Below are positions 31,861-41,069 of a DNA stretch of 64,000 nucleotides, in pieces. Numbering within the stretch: the stretch's first letter is position 1; every line of letters starts with the position of its first letter. Source of the DNA: Streptomyces sp. NBC_01351. GTDB taxonomy: Bacteria > Actinomycetota > Actinomycetes > Streptomycetales > Streptomycetaceae. The stretch is taken from assembly GCF_036237315.1 (NCBI RefSeq), contig NZ_CP108356.1, positions 5,089,501 through 5,153,500 of the forward strand, given 5' to 3'. The translations under genes were made by a program, and so were the position numbers. The notes under the pieces are model-generated. The model searched no databases and was not told where the DNA came from. It was given only the letters and a program-made list of their open reading frames with translations.

Positions 31861-33888
31861 ATGTCCGAGGAGATCGGCGCCCCCCACGCCCCCCAGCCCC
31901 CCGCCGAAGTGACCGCGGCCGACGTTGCCCGCCTCGCCGGAGTCGGCCGGGCCGCCGTCAGCAACTGGCGCCGCCGCCATGCCGACTTCCCCAAGCCCGT
32001 CGGCGGTACCGAGACCAGCCCCTCCTTCGCCCTCCCCGAGGTCGAACAGTGGCTGCGCGCCCAGGGCAAGCTCGCCGAGGTACCGCTGCGCGAACGCGTC
32101 TGGCAGCAGATCTCCGCCCACCCCGGCGGGGCGGTCACCGCGCTCGTCAAGGCCGGCGGCGCGCTGCTCGTCGTACGGGAACGGCCCGCCGAGTGGCTGA
32201 AGGTGGCCGCCGCCCCCGACGAGCGCATGGGCGAACTGCTGCGGCCCGTCCTCGACGAGGTGCTCCGCGCCCGCCTCGGCCCCGGCCACGCCCTCGACGA
32301 GGTCCCGCTGCGCCCCGCCGCCCCGCCCCTGCTGCGGGCCGCCGCCGAACTCGCCGCCGAACTCGGCGCCCGCGAGGCCTTCGAGTTCCTCCTCGGCCGC
32401 CACCTCGACGCCAACCCCCGCCAGTACACGCTCACTCCGGACGGCCTCGCTTCGCTCATGGCCGCCCTCGCCGGCCCGGCGGCCCGCACCGTGCTCGATC
32501 CCGCCTGCGGCACGGGCACCCTGCTGCGGGCCGTCAGCGCCGCCGGCGGGGGCGCCGCCCTGTACGCGCAGGACTCCTCGCCCGAACTCGCAGCCCTCAC
32601 CGCGCTGCGCCTGGCCCTCGGGGGACCGGCCCCGGTCCGCGCGGCCGCCGCCGACAGCCTGCGCGCCGACGCCTTCACGGGCGAGGCCGTCGACGCCGTG
32701 CTCTGCCACCCCCCGTTCAACGAACGCAACTGGGGGCACGAGGAACTGGCCTACGACCCCCGCTGGGAGTACGGCTTCCCCGCCCGCACCGAATCCGAGC
32801 TCGCCTGGGTCCAGCACTGCCTGGCCCACCTGCGCGAGGGCGGCACCGCCGTCCTGCTCATGCCGCCCGCCGTCGCCGCCCGCCGCTCGGGCCGCCGCAT
32901 CCGCGCCGACCTGCTGCGCCGCGGCGCGCTGCGGGCCGTCGTCGGCCTCCCGGCGGGGGCCGCGCCCCCGTACGGGATCCCCCTGCACCTGTGGGTCCTG
33001 CGCAGGCCCGCCCCGCAGACGGCGCCCCCCGCCGGTCTGCTCCTCATCGACGGTTCGGCCGCCGGGGACGGCGCGGTGGAGGCCGCCTGGGCCGCGTACG
33101 ACCGCACCGGGACCGTGCAGGAAGTGCCGGGCACCACCCGCGTCGTGCCCGTCGTCGAGCTGCTCGACGACGACGTGGACCTCACCCCGGCCCGCCACCT
33201 GCCCCCGCCCGCCGCCGGCGGCGGCCCGGCCGAGCTGACCGCCGTACGGCAGCGGCTCACCGAGACCCTCGACCGGGCGACCCGGCTCACCCCGCCGCCC
33301 GCCGTCCCGCCCGCCGGAGCGGCGGCCCGGCCCCCGCTGACCACCATCGGGGAACTCGCCCGCGCCGGAGCGCTGGAGCTGCACACCGGCACCGGCGCCG
33401 GCTCCGGCAGCGCCCCCGTCCTCACCGAACAGGACGTCTACGCCGGAACGGCCCCCTCGGGAATCCTGGCTGCCGGCCCCGACGAGCCCGTCCTCACCGC
33501 CCCCGGCGACGTCCTCGTCCCCGTCGTCGGCATCGCCTCCGTCGCCCGCGTGGTCTCCGAGGACACCGCGGGTGCGGTCCCCGGCCGGGGCCTCGTGCTG
33601 CTGCGCCCCGACCCGGCCGCGCTCGACCCGTGGTTCCTGGCCGGATTCCTGCGCGGCACCGCGGGCACCCGCCGCGCCAGCAGCCACGCCTCCACCGCCA
33701 CCCGGCTCGACGTGCGCCGGCTCCGGCTGCCCCGCCAGCCGCTGGCCGAACAGCGCGGCTACGGAGCCCGGTTCCGTGCGCTCGCCGAGTTCGAGGACGC
33801 CCTGCGACTGGCGGGACGGCTCGGCGAACAGCTCGTACAAGGCCTCTACGACGGCCTGTCGGACGGCAAGGTCACGCCGGACCGGTAG
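31861..33888 (+). CDS. HTH-N6 adenine methylase-TRD fusion with altered catalytic motif (HPPF)
   Basis: A 675-residue fusion. Residues about 15-70 (VTAADVARLAGVGRAAVSNWRRRHADFPKPVGG to EVEQWLRAQG) are a MerR/AlpA-like helix-turn-helix. Residues about 180-430 are a type I-like HsdM methylase core with the SAM motif DPACGTGTLL, but the catalytic motif, NPPF/Y in active enzymes, reads HPPFNERNWG. Residues 490-660 look like an HsdS-type target-recognition half (FLAGFLRGTAGTRRAS and EQLVQGLYDGLSDG). There is no nuclease or separate hsdS/hsdR nearby. The ATG at 31861 or 31849 may be the start. It is more likely a DNA-binding regulator than a restriction system. Confidence 0.82.
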   Translation: MSEEIGAPHAPQPPAEVTAADVARLAGVGRAAVSNWRRRHADFPKPVGGTETSPSFALPEVEQWLRAQGKLAEVPLRERVWQQISAHPGGAVTALVKAGGALLVVRERPAEWLKVAAAPDERMGELLRPVLDEVLRARLGPGHALDEVPLRPAAPPLLRAAAELAAELGAREAFEFLLGRHLDANPRQYTLTPDGLASLMAALAGPAARTVLDPACGTGTLLRAVSAAGGGAALYAQDSSPELAALTALRLALGGPAPVRAAAADSLRADAFTGEAVDAVLCHPPFNERNWGHEELAYDPRWEYGFPARTESELAWVQHCLAHLREGGTAVLLMPPAVAARRSGRRIRADLLRRGALRAVVGLPAGAAPPYGIPLHLWVLRRPAPQTAPPAGLLLIDGSAAGDGAVEAAWAAYDRTGTVQEVPGTTRVVPVVELLDDDVDLTPARHLPPPAAGGGPAELTAVRQRLTETLDRATRLTPPPAVPPAGAAARPPLTTIGELARAGALELHTGTGAGSGSAPVLTEQDVYAGTAPSGILAAGPDEPVLTAPGDVLVPVVGIASVARVVSEDTAGAVPGRGLVLLRPDPAALDPWFLAGFLRGTAGTRRASSHASTATRLDVRRLRLPRQPLAEQRGYGARFRALAEFEDALRLAGRLGEQLVQGLYDGLSDGKVTPDR

Positions 33889-34007
33889 GACCGGCGGGCG
33901 GGTGTGCTGCGAGCGTGCAACGGTTGGGCCCACCCCCTCACCGCCCGCCGGAAAGGCTTATACGCTCAGACGCGCAAGCGTTTCCGCACGGCCCGTCAGG
34001 AGCAGCG

Positions 34008-34637
34008 ATGCACGGCCCCGGCATCCCGCCGCAGCAAGGTCCCCGGCCCACTTCCGGGGGAGTGGTGGCACTGCGCGTGCTGTTCACGCTGCTCCCCATC
34101 CTGAGCTGCGGCTTCCTGGCCTGGGCCTCGATGCTGCGGCTGGCGCTGCTGACCCGCAGGATCCGCGACTGGGTGATGATGGGCACCTCGATCGCGCTCT
34201 GCGCCCTGTGGGTCACGCTGATCGAGATCGACCAGACGCCCGACGACGACGCCTGGCAGGGCAACCTGGCCTTCATCGGCATCCTGCTCACCGCCTTCGG
34301 GAGCTGCGTCTACTTCCTCACCATGGACATCCGCCACCACGAGGTCGCCAACGCGGCCGCGCACTGGTACCCGGCGCAGCCCGGGCCGGCGTACGGCCAG
34401 ACGCAGCAGACCATCCCCGGCTACGGATACCCGGCCCAGGCCCCCACCCCGGTCCCGGGCCAGATGCAGGTACCGCCACAGGTGCCCCCGCAGGCGCCCG
34501 CCGCCCCGCGCATCGGGCAGGTCCGCGCCGAACTCGACGAACTCAGCGAGCTGCTGCGCAAGCAGCAGGGCCCGAACCAGAACCCCGGCCAGACCCCGAA
34601 CCCGCACCCGAGCTCGTTCCAGGACCCGCACCAGTGA
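34008..34637 (+). CDS. Small membrane protein coupled to a Ser/Thr kinase
   Basis: A 209-residue protein of unknown function. Three hydrophobic segments lie at residues about 20-45, 55-75 and 85-105, followed by a Pro/Gln-rich cytoplasmic tail with YPAQPGPAYGQTQQTIPGYG. Near the C-terminus is a short helix RIGQVRAELDELSELLRKQQ. The ATG at 34008 follows CAGGAG. Its TGA overlaps the GTG start of the kinase, so the two are translated together. The tail may be a kinase substrate or adaptor. It is widely seen in streptomycetes without a name. Confidence 0.75.
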   Translation: MHGPGIPPQQGPRPTSGGVVALRVLFTLLPILSCGFLAWASMLRLALLTRRIRDWVMMGTSIALCALWVTLIEIDQTPDDDAWQGNLAFIGILLTAFGSCVYFLTMDIRHHEVANAAAHWYPAQPGPAYGQTQQTIPGYGYPAQAPTPVPGQMQVPPQVPPQAPAAPRIGQVRAELDELSELLRKQQGPNQNPGQTPNPHPSSFQDPHQ

Positions 34638-36205
34638 CCGACCGGCTCATCGGCGACCGCTACCAGCTCGCCACCATTCTCGGCCAGGGCGGCATGGGCC
34701 AGGTCTGGACGGCCTACGACCGGCGCCTCGACCGGCGGGTCGCGGTCAAACTGCTGCGCCCCGACAAGGTGGCCGGCCCCGGCACCGTCGCCGAGGAGCT
34801 GCGCCGCCGCTTCGTGCGCGAGTGCCGGGTCACGGCCCAGGTCGACCACCCCGGGCTGGTCACCGTGCACGACGCCGGCAGCGACGGCGACGAGCTCTAC
34901 CTGGTCATGGGGTACGTCGAGGGCGCTGACCTCGCCGACCACCTCGCCGAACACGATCCGTACCCCTGGCCGTGGGCGGTCTCCGTCGTCGCGCAACTGT
35001 GCGGGGTGCTGTCGGCCGTGCACGCGGTGCCGATCGTCCACCGGGACCTGAAGCCGCGCAACGTGATGATCCGTCCCGACGGCACCGTGCTCGTCCTGGA
35101 CCTCGGCGTGGCCTCGGTGATGGACACCGACACCACCCGCCTCACCAGCACCGGCTCGCCCATCGGCAGCCCCGCCTACATGGCGCCCGAACAGGCCATG
35201 GGCGGCGCGGTGGGCCCGTACACCGACCTCTACGCACTCGGCGTGCTGCTGTACGAACTCCTCAGCGGCAACGTCCCCTTCGCCGGATCCACCGCCCTCG
35301 GCGTCCTGCACCGCCACCTCTACGAGCCCCCGCTCCCGGTGCGCGGGCTGCGCCCCGAGATCCCGGCGGAGCTGGAGGCGCTCCTGCTGCGCCTCCTCGC
35401 CAAGGACCCGCAGGACCGCCCCGGTTCCGCGCAGGAGGTCTACGAGGCCCTCACCCCCCTGCTGCCCGCCCGCGGCAGCGCCGCCCCGACCGGGCCGCTC
35501 GACCCGACCCGCCCGTTCCTGCGCCCCCAGGCCCCCTGGCCCGACCGCGCTCCGGCCGTGACCGGGTCCCCCGGTTTCCCCGGCGCCCCGAGCGTCCCCG
35601 CCCAGAGCGTCCCCGGGGCCCCGCCCCGGCCGAGCGCGCCGCCGACGGCGCCCGCGAAGCCGGACATCCCGGGCGCCGTGGACCAGGCCCGCCAACTGCT
35701 CTCCCAGGGCCGCCTCACCCAGGCCGTGGACATCCTCGGCGGCATCCTCCCGGCGGCCGTCGCCCAGCACGGGGAGCACTCGCCGGTGGTCCGCTCCCTG
35801 CGCAAGCAGTACGCGGCCACGCTGATGGACGACGGCCAGTACCGCCGGGCCCTGCCCGAACTGCGCCGCCTCGCCGACGAGTTCCCGGCCGGCGACCCGC
35901 AGGCCCTGCGCTTCCGCTACGACTCGGCCCAGTGCCTGGAGCAGCTCGGCGAACCGGCTGCCGCCCTGGCGGAGTACCGCTCGCTGCTCCCGCTCTTCGA
36001 GAACCACTACGCCAACCCGGACCCGGGGCTGCCCCTGGAGATCCGCCGCCGGATAGCGCACCTGCAGCTCTCCCTCGGCGACCGCCAGGCCGCGCACGAC
36101 ACCCTGGCCCGGCTGCTCTTCGACGCGGAACGCCTGCACGGCCCGGCCCACCCCTTCCCCTCCGAGGTACGCCGGACCCTGCACTGGCTGGGGCAGGTGC
36201 GCTGA
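34634..36205 (+). CDS. Serine/threonine protein kinase with TPR-like C-terminal domain
   Basis: A 523-residue kinase. The glycine loop is LGQGGMGQVW, the ATP Lys is K39 (VAVKLL), the catalytic loop is HRDLKPRN (His136, Asp138), and the metal motif is DLG, a common streptomycete variant of DFG. APE appears as MAPEQ. After about residue 280 there is a Pro-rich linker, then about 180 residues of helical repeats (QARQLLSQGRLTQAVDILGG, RRALPELRRLADEFPA, AAALAEYRSLLPLFENHY) resembling tetratricopeptide repeats. It has no membrane helix of its own, so the overlapping membrane protein may tether it. It overlaps the SUKH-3 gene by 1 bp. Confidence 0.92.
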   Translation: MTDRLIGDRYQLATILGQGGMGQVWTAYDRRLDRRVAVKLLRPDKVAGPGTVAEELRRRFVRECRVTAQVDHPGLVTVHDAGSDGDELYLVMGYVEGADLADHLAEHDPYPWPWAVSVVAQLCGVLSAVHAVPIVHRDLKPRNVMIRPDGTVLVLDLGVASVMDTDTTRLTSTGSPIGSPAYMAPEQAMGGAVGPYTDLYALGVLLYELLSGNVPFAGSTALGVLHRHLYEPPLPVRGLRPEIPAELEALLLRLLAKDPQDRPGSAQEVYEALTPLLPARGSAAPTGPLDPTRPFLRPQAPWPDRAPAVTGSPGFPGAPSVPAQSVPGAPPRPSAPPTAPAKPDIPGAVDQARQLLSQGRLTQAVDILGGILPAAVAQHGEHSPVVRSLRKQYAATLMDDGQYRRALPELRRLADEFPAGDPQALRFRYDSAQCLEQLGEPAAALAEYRSLLPLFENHYANPDPGLPLEIRRRIAHLQLSLGDRQAAHDTLARLLFDAERLHGPAHPFPSEVRRTLHWLGQVR

Positions 36206-36693
36206 TGGGGTGGCCCCGCCCCCCGGAGTGGGTCGACGCCAACTTCACCCAAGGCGGCTGGCACCCCGGCCGGGACATCGGTGAGGACGGCCTCGCCGCC
36301 CTGGTGGCGCCGGTCCTCGCGGCGTACCGCGAGGACGGCCGCTACGACCTGGAGCTCTTCCCGGCGGCGGCGGACTTCCTCCGCGAGCACGGGGGCGTCG
36401 CCATGCGGCTGGGCGACCGCCCCAGGGACCGCCTCCTCTTCGACCCGGACCTCCCCTCCCGGGACGAGCCCGAAGAGGCCGCCGAGCTTGCCCGGGGCCT
36501 GGGCCTGCGGGTCTTCCCGATCGGTTACGACCTGGACGAGGGTGCCCGCTTCTACATCGACGAGACCGGGCGGTTCTTCTACGAATTCTGGGAAGAGCTC
36601 CACTACGTGGGCGCGGAGAAGTACGAGGCCTTCGGCGGGCCCCTCTTCGGCGGCCCCTTCGCGGAGGACTTCTACGCCGTCCCGCCCCGCTGA
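36205..36693 (+). CDS. SUKH-3 family protein in a kinase operon
   Basis: A 162-residue SUKH-3 protein with ANFTQGGWHPGRDIG at the start, LFPAAADFLREHGGVAMRLG in the middle, and RFYIDETGRFFYEFWEELHYVG late. These match the layout of the SUKH-3 protein at 11084-11617. Its ATG overlaps the kinase stop (TGATG). It overlaps the convergent YfhO-like gene by 22 bp (36672-36693). There is no toxin gene beside it. Its presence behind a kinase suggests either orphan immunity or a regulatory interaction domain. Confidence 0.82.
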   Translation: MGWPRPPEWVDANFTQGGWHPGRDIGEDGLAALVAPVLAAYREDGRYDLELFPAAADFLREHGGVAMRLGDRPRDRLLFDPDLPSRDEPEEAAELARGLGLRVFPIGYDLDEGARFYIDETGRFFYEFWEELHYVGAEKYEAFGGPLFGGPFAEDFYAVPPR

Positions 36694-39050
36694 CGGCCGG
36701 CCCGGATCCGTCCGGCCGCGACCAGTGCGAGCAGCACCAGCACCGCCGCCCCCGCCACGGCCGCGCCCGGCACCAGGCCCGGCGGGCGGAAGGAGCAGCT
36801 GACGGAGGTGGTGCGGCCGTCCAGCGGGACCGCGACCAGGCCCAGGTGGGCCGAGGCCGGGCGGTCGTTGCAGGTCCAGCCCGCGATCGCCGGGACGGAG
36901 AGCACCGCCGTGCCCGTGGCGCCCGGGGGCAGCGTGGCCCGCACCTCCGAGGAGCCGACCCGCACCGAGGTCGCCGCCGTGGCGCGCAGGGCGGCCACCG
37001 CCGGGTCGAGCCGCGAGCGGTCCAGGCAGGACAGGGTCCAGCGGGGCGGCGCGGCCACGTCGAAGACCAGCGCCGAGGAGGGCCCGCGGGAGACTCCCAG
37101 CGGCTGGACGGCCGCCCGGTTGCGGGGCGCGTTGCCGTTCAGCCGGAAGGCGGGGCCGTCGGCGAGGCGGGCCGTCGCGTTGTACTCGGGGGCCCACAGG
37201 TAGGCCTCGGTGCCCGCGCGGCAGACCCCGGGCGCCTGCGGGTCCTCGTACACCCTCGCGCCCAGCAGCAGCTCCTGGTTGGCGAAGGGCGAGTCGCCGT
37301 AGGACAGGGGCGCGCCGGGCGGACGGGTCGTCACCAGCGGCGGCACCTCCGCGCGGCGGACCGTGCCGTCGGGCTGGAGGCGGGCGCCGACCGAGAAGAC
37401 GGCGTCCGTCACCGGGTTGTCGATGCTCTGGACGTTGCGCCCGCGCGAGGTCCAGCCGGCGCCCAGGGCCACCATGGTGTTCGTGAACACCGCCGGGGTG
37501 TGGCTGCTGTAGTACGCGCCGCCCTCTCCGCCCAGCAGCATCGGGTCGTTGCCCGTCAGGGCCGGCCGGCTCGGGTCGGTGCGGTACGCGGGCCAGCCCT
37601 CGGCGCCCGCCAGGGCCTCGGAGCGCGCGGTGTGGGCCGAGGTCCAGGACGGGTAGTCGTCGAGGCCGCCGAGCTTGCCCTTGTGGCCGTACGCGGTCGT
37701 CGCGGCTGCCTGCCCGGCGAGCACCGCCGCGAGTACGGCCGCCGCCGGGAGGAGCAGCCGGCGGTGGCGCAGCGCCCACCAGGCGGCGCCCGCCAGCACC
37801 AGCCCGCCCGCGAACAGCACATGGCCGAGGCGGGTCGTGAGGGGGCTGTCGGCCGCCCACAGGGCCGCCGCCGTGAGCAGCCCGGCCCCGGCGGCCAGCG
37901 CCCGCAGCCCCGGCAGGCCGGCCGCCAGCCCGGCCCAGGCGGCGATCACCGCGATGCCCGCCAGGACGAAGGTCTGCCGGTACGGGCTGCCGTTCGGGGT
38001 CGCGAAGAGGTGCCAGGCCAGGTGCGTCGGCGCCCACTGGAGGGAGAGCGCCACGGTCGCGGTCAGCCCCGCCCAGCACAGCCGGGTCCGCAGCGGCACG
38101 GCCCGGTGGAAGGGCAGCGCGGCCACCAGCAGCAGCGTGCCGGTGCCGACGAAGACGGCGGGGGAGGAGAAGGAGTACGTGGCCGGCAGCAGCCGGGCGA
38201 ACAGGTCGGCCCAGGACACCGGCCGGAACTCCTTGACCCACCCCGGGTAGGCCTGCCCGGAGCTGAGGAACAGCGGGAGCAGTACCGGAGCGGAGAGGGC
38301 GATCCCCAGCACGGTCGTCCCGGCCGCCCGCCCGACCACGGCCAGGCGCTCCCGGACTCCCTCCCGCGCCAGTGCCACCCGTACGAGCACCACCAGGGCG
38401 GCGCCCAGCGTCGCCATGTAGGCGGTGTAGAAGTTCGCCGTCCAGCAGAGGGCCACGACCAGCACGCCGAGCACGAGGCGGCGCCCGCGCAGCGCCCACT
38501 CGCCGGTCAGGCAGAGCAGGGGGAAGGCGATCAGCCCGTCCAGCCACATCGGGTTGTAGGAGGCCTCGATCACCGACCAGCCGCACAGCGCGTACGAGGC
38601 ACCGAGCAGCCCCGCCGCCCACCACGGGCCGCGCCGCTGGGTGCGCAGCAGCCAGGCCATGGCCGCCGCCGCGGCCGCCGTCTTGAGCACCGTGACCACG
38701 TACACCGCGAGGTCTATGCCGTCCCGCGGGAACAGTCCGACCAGCACGGCGAACGGGCTGGTCAGGTAGGTCCCCAGATCCGGCAGGAAGCTCGTGCCGT
38801 ACCCGGAGCGCCAGTTGAACAGCAGCCCGCCCTCCGCACGGCCGTGCAGGAGGTCCCACAACTGCGCGTGGAAGGGCACGAACTGGTTGCCGAGGTCGTT
38901 GATGCTGCGATGGCGCGGCCCGTACGGGAAGACGCGGGCGACGGCGTCCCCGGCGCAGACGGCCACCGCCGTGAGCATCGCGGCGAGTGCGGAGCCGTGC
39001 AGGCTCCTTCGGCGCGGTGTGCTGCGCGGCGAGAGGTGCGGTGTCGACAT
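36672..39050 (-). CDS. YfhO-family polytopic membrane protein
   Basis: A 792-residue protein with about 12-13 membrane helices. The conserved N-terminal features are DLGNQFVPFHAQLWDLLHGR and FNWRSGYGTSFLPDLGTYLTSPF. YNPMWLDGLIAFPLL and NFYTAYM follow. This pattern is the YfhO family, GT-C-like proteins implicated in glycosylation of teichoic acid or lipoteichoic acid in Firmicutes. After about residue 430 comes a large extracytoplasmic domain, then a final helix near 755-780. The ATG at 39050 was chosen; the frame to 39173 has no conserved sequence. A role in wall polymer decoration is inferred. Confidence 0.85.
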   Translation of the reverse strand: MSTPHLSPRSTPRRRSLHGSALAAMLTAVAVCAGDAVARVFPYGPRHRSINDLGNQFVPFHAQLWDLLHGRAEGGLLFNWRSGYGTSFLPDLGTYLTSPFAVLVGLFPRDGIDLAVYVVTVLKTAAAAAAMAWLLRTQRRGPWWAAGLLGASYALCGWSVIEASYNPMWLDGLIAFPLLCLTGEWALRGRRLVLGVLVVALCWTANFYTAYMATLGAALVVLVRVALAREGVRERLAVVGRAAGTTVLGIALSAPVLLPLFLSSGQAYPGWVKEFRPVSWADLFARLLPATYSFSSPAVFVGTGTLLLVAALPFHRAVPLRTRLCWAGLTATVALSLQWAPTHLAWHLFATPNGSPYRQTFVLAGIAVIAAWAGLAAGLPGLRALAAGAGLLTAAALWAADSPLTTRLGHVLFAGGLVLAGAAWWALRHRRLLLPAAAVLAAVLAGQAAATTAYGHKGKLGGLDDYPSWTSAHTARSEALAGAEGWPAYRTDPSRPALTGNDPMLLGGEGGAYYSSHTPAVFTNTMVALGAGWTSRGRNVQSIDNPVTDAVFSVGARLQPDGTVRRAEVPPLVTTRPPGAPLSYGDSPFANQELLLGARVYEDPQAPGVCRAGTEAYLWAPEYNATARLADGPAFRLNGNAPRNRAAVQPLGVSRGPSSALVFDVAAPPRWTLSCLDRSRLDPAVAALRATAATSVRVGSSEVRATLPPGATGTAVLSVPAIAGWTCNDRPASAHLGLVAVPLDGRTTSVSCSFRPPGLVPGAAVAGAAVLVLLALVAAGRIRAGRQRGGTA

Positions 39051-39328
39051 AGTGCGCGCACCTTGGCAGCACCGGGTGTCCGAAGGGTGGCCTCCGGGTG
39101 GCCAACCGCCGACGCGGCCGCCGTCCGGGCGGCGGGGTCCCCAGGACGGGTGACCGGGTGGCGCGCCGGACACGCGGGCGGAGGCCGACTCCCCTATGAA
39201 CGGGTGCGTGTTCAGTCCGCGCGCGAATCGTTGGTCGAACCGGTGGTCCCGATCACCCTGACCTCATAACATCGATCACCGCACGGCCTTGTGCAAGAAC
39301 GCACAATCTCCCGGCCCTGGAGGCTCCT

Positions 39329-39970
39329 TTGCACCGTCGCACAGCGATCTCCGTCTCCGCCGCCCTGCTCCTGGCGGCCCCCCTGCTGGCCGCCTGCTCG
39401 GGCGAGACCCGCCCCGGCACCGCGGCCGTGGTCGGCGGTGAACGGATCACGACCTCCGCCCTCCAGGCTCAGGTGAACGACGTCCGGGACGCGCAGAACC
39501 GTTCCGGGCAGGGCTCAGCCGAGCTCATCGCGAGCACGCCGAACCTGGAGCGGCAGAAGCTCGACTCGATGCTCCAGAGCCGGATCATCGACAAGATGGC
39601 CGACACCGCCGGTATCGAGGTCTCCGAGAAGGACATCGAGGAGGAGCGCAAGGCGTACGTCGCCGAGAACGGCGGGACCGAGCAGTTCGAGGCGCTGCTC
39701 CTGCAGAAGGGCGCGATGTCCCCGGGCCAGACCGACCGCTTCCTGCGGGACCGGGTGCTGCTGACGAAGCTGACCGCCAAGTACGGCAACGGGAAGCTCG
39801 AAGAGCCCGCCCGGACCGCCGTGCAGGCCCTGCACATCGAGGTGAACCCGCGCTACGGAGCCTGGGACGCCAAGCAGATCAAGCTCGGTGCCGGGGAGAC
39901 CCCCTGGATCGTCCAGCGCTCCCAGGCCGAAGGCGCCCCCGTGGATCCGATGGCGGTCCCGCAGAGGTAG
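39329..39970 (+). CDS. SurA N-terminal-like lipoprotein (putative foldase)
   Basis: A 213-residue lipoprotein with lipobox LAAC (Cys23). AAVVGGERITTSALQAQVND and the helical region IIDKMADTAGIEVSEKDIEEERKAYV resemble SurA/PrsA N-terminal chaperone domains. No complete parvulin isomerase domain is seen, so it may act as a chaperone only. The TTG start at 39329 follows GGAGG directly upstream, a rare start codon here. MazG begins 9 bp after its stop, so the two form one operon. Confidence 0.82.
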   Translation: MHRRTAISVSAALLLAAPLLAACSGETRPGTAAVVGGERITTSALQAQVNDVRDAQNRSGQGSAELIASTPNLERQKLDSMLQSRIIDKMADTAGIEVSEKDIEEERKAYVAENGGTEQFEALLLQKGAMSPGQTDRFLRDRVLLTKLTAKYGNGKLEEPARTAVQALHIEVNPRYGAWDAKQIKLGAGETPWIVQRSQAEGAPVDPMAVPQR

Positions 39971-39979
39971 GTTCGAAGG

Positions 39980-41017
39980 GTGACCGACCACGCACCCGCC
40001 GACCCCGCATCCGCCGCCTCCGCCGCCGAGCAGGCATCCGCCGAGCCCACCGGCCGCATCGTCCTGCTGACCACCAGCCACCGGGTCGCCCCCGGCGTGC
40101 TGTCGTGGCCGGCGTGGCAGACCCTGCACGCCGCGGACCGGGTGCTGTGCGCCGACCCCGGCCACCCGCAGCTGCCGTACCTGCGGGAGGCCGGCATCGA
40201 GGTCGAGCAGGCGAGCCCGGACGCGCACGCGCTGGTCGAGGCCTGCGCGGGCGGCCGCACGGTCGTCGTGCTCCCGGGCGGGGAGGGCGACCGGCGGCTC
40301 ACCGACGGGCTGGCGCGGCTCGCCGGCTCGGGCCGTTTCTCGATGCCGGACCTGGAGCTGCTGCCGGGCTCGTACGACCTGCCGGGCGCGCGCCTGCTCG
40401 ACGTGGTCCAGGTGATGGACCGGGTCCGGCGGGAGTGCCCGTGGACCTCGGAGCAGACCCACGAGGGCCTGGCGAAGTACGCGATCGAGGAGGCGTACGA
40501 ACTCGTCGAGGCCATCGAGGCCGGGGACCGTACGGAGCTGCGCGAGGAGCTCGGCGACGTCCTGCTCCAGGTGGTCTTCCACGCGCGGATCGCGCAGGAG
40601 GGCATCGGGGACGCCGAGGACGCAGCCGAGGCGTTCTCCATCGACGACGTGGCCGGGACCCTGGTCGAGAAGCTGATCCACCGGCATCCGCACGTGTTCG
40701 GCGACGCCGATGCCGAGACCCCGGAAGACGTGCACGAGCACTGGCAGCGCACCAAGGCGGCGGAGAAGCGGCGGGAGTCGGTCACCGACGGGATCCCGCT
40801 GGGCCAGCCCGGTCTGGCGCTCGCGGCCAAGCTCGCCGGCCGTGCCCGTGCGGGGGAACTGGCCGTGGAGCTGCCCGCGGGTGAGGGCGTCGGGTACGAG
40901 CTGCTGGCGCTGGCGGCGCGCGCGGAGGAGGAGGGGATCGACCCCGAGACGGCTCTGCGGGCGGCGGCCCGCGTCTACCGGGACGCGATCCGTGCGGCCG
41001 AGGGCGTCGGCGAGTAG
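39980..41017 (+). CDS. mazG: MazG nucleoside triphosphate pyrophosphohydrolase
   Basis: It hydrolyses NTPs to NMP and PPi, cleansing aberrant nucleotides. The core MazG domain starts near residue 135 (LLDVVQVMDRVRRECPWTSEQTHEGLAKYAIEEAYELVEAIE), with the metal motif EEAYE and ELGDVLLQVVFHARIA. The first 130 residues resemble a shortened tetrapyrrole-methylase-like domain, as in longer YabN-type proteins, but without a complete SAM fold. The 345-residue length is normal for streptomycetes. The GTG start is at 39980, 9 bp after the SurA-like gene. Confidence 0.93.
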   Translation: MTDHAPADPASAASAAEQASAEPTGRIVLLTTSHRVAPGVLSWPAWQTLHAADRVLCADPGHPQLPYLREAGIEVEQASPDAHALVEACAGGRTVVVLPGGEGDRRLTDGLARLAGSGRFSMPDLELLPGSYDLPGARLLDVVQVMDRVRRECPWTSEQTHEGLAKYAIEEAYELVEAIEAGDRTELREELGDVLLQVVFHARIAQEGIGDAEDAAEAFSIDDVAGTLVEKLIHRHPHVFGDADAETPEDVHEHWQRTKAAEKRRESVTDGIPLGQPGLALAAKLAGRARAGELAVELPAGEGVGYELLALAARAEEEGIDPETALRAAARVYRDAIRAAEGVGE

Positions 41018-41069
41018 CCCCCAGCAGCGGTGTTCAGGTGGGTCGGGTACTTCAGGTGTCTCAGGTGCT

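Noticed and set aside
31861..33888. Type I restriction-modification system
   Set aside because: Only a fused methylase-like protein with an altered catalytic motif is present. No hsdR helicase-nuclease or separate hsdS gene is nearby.
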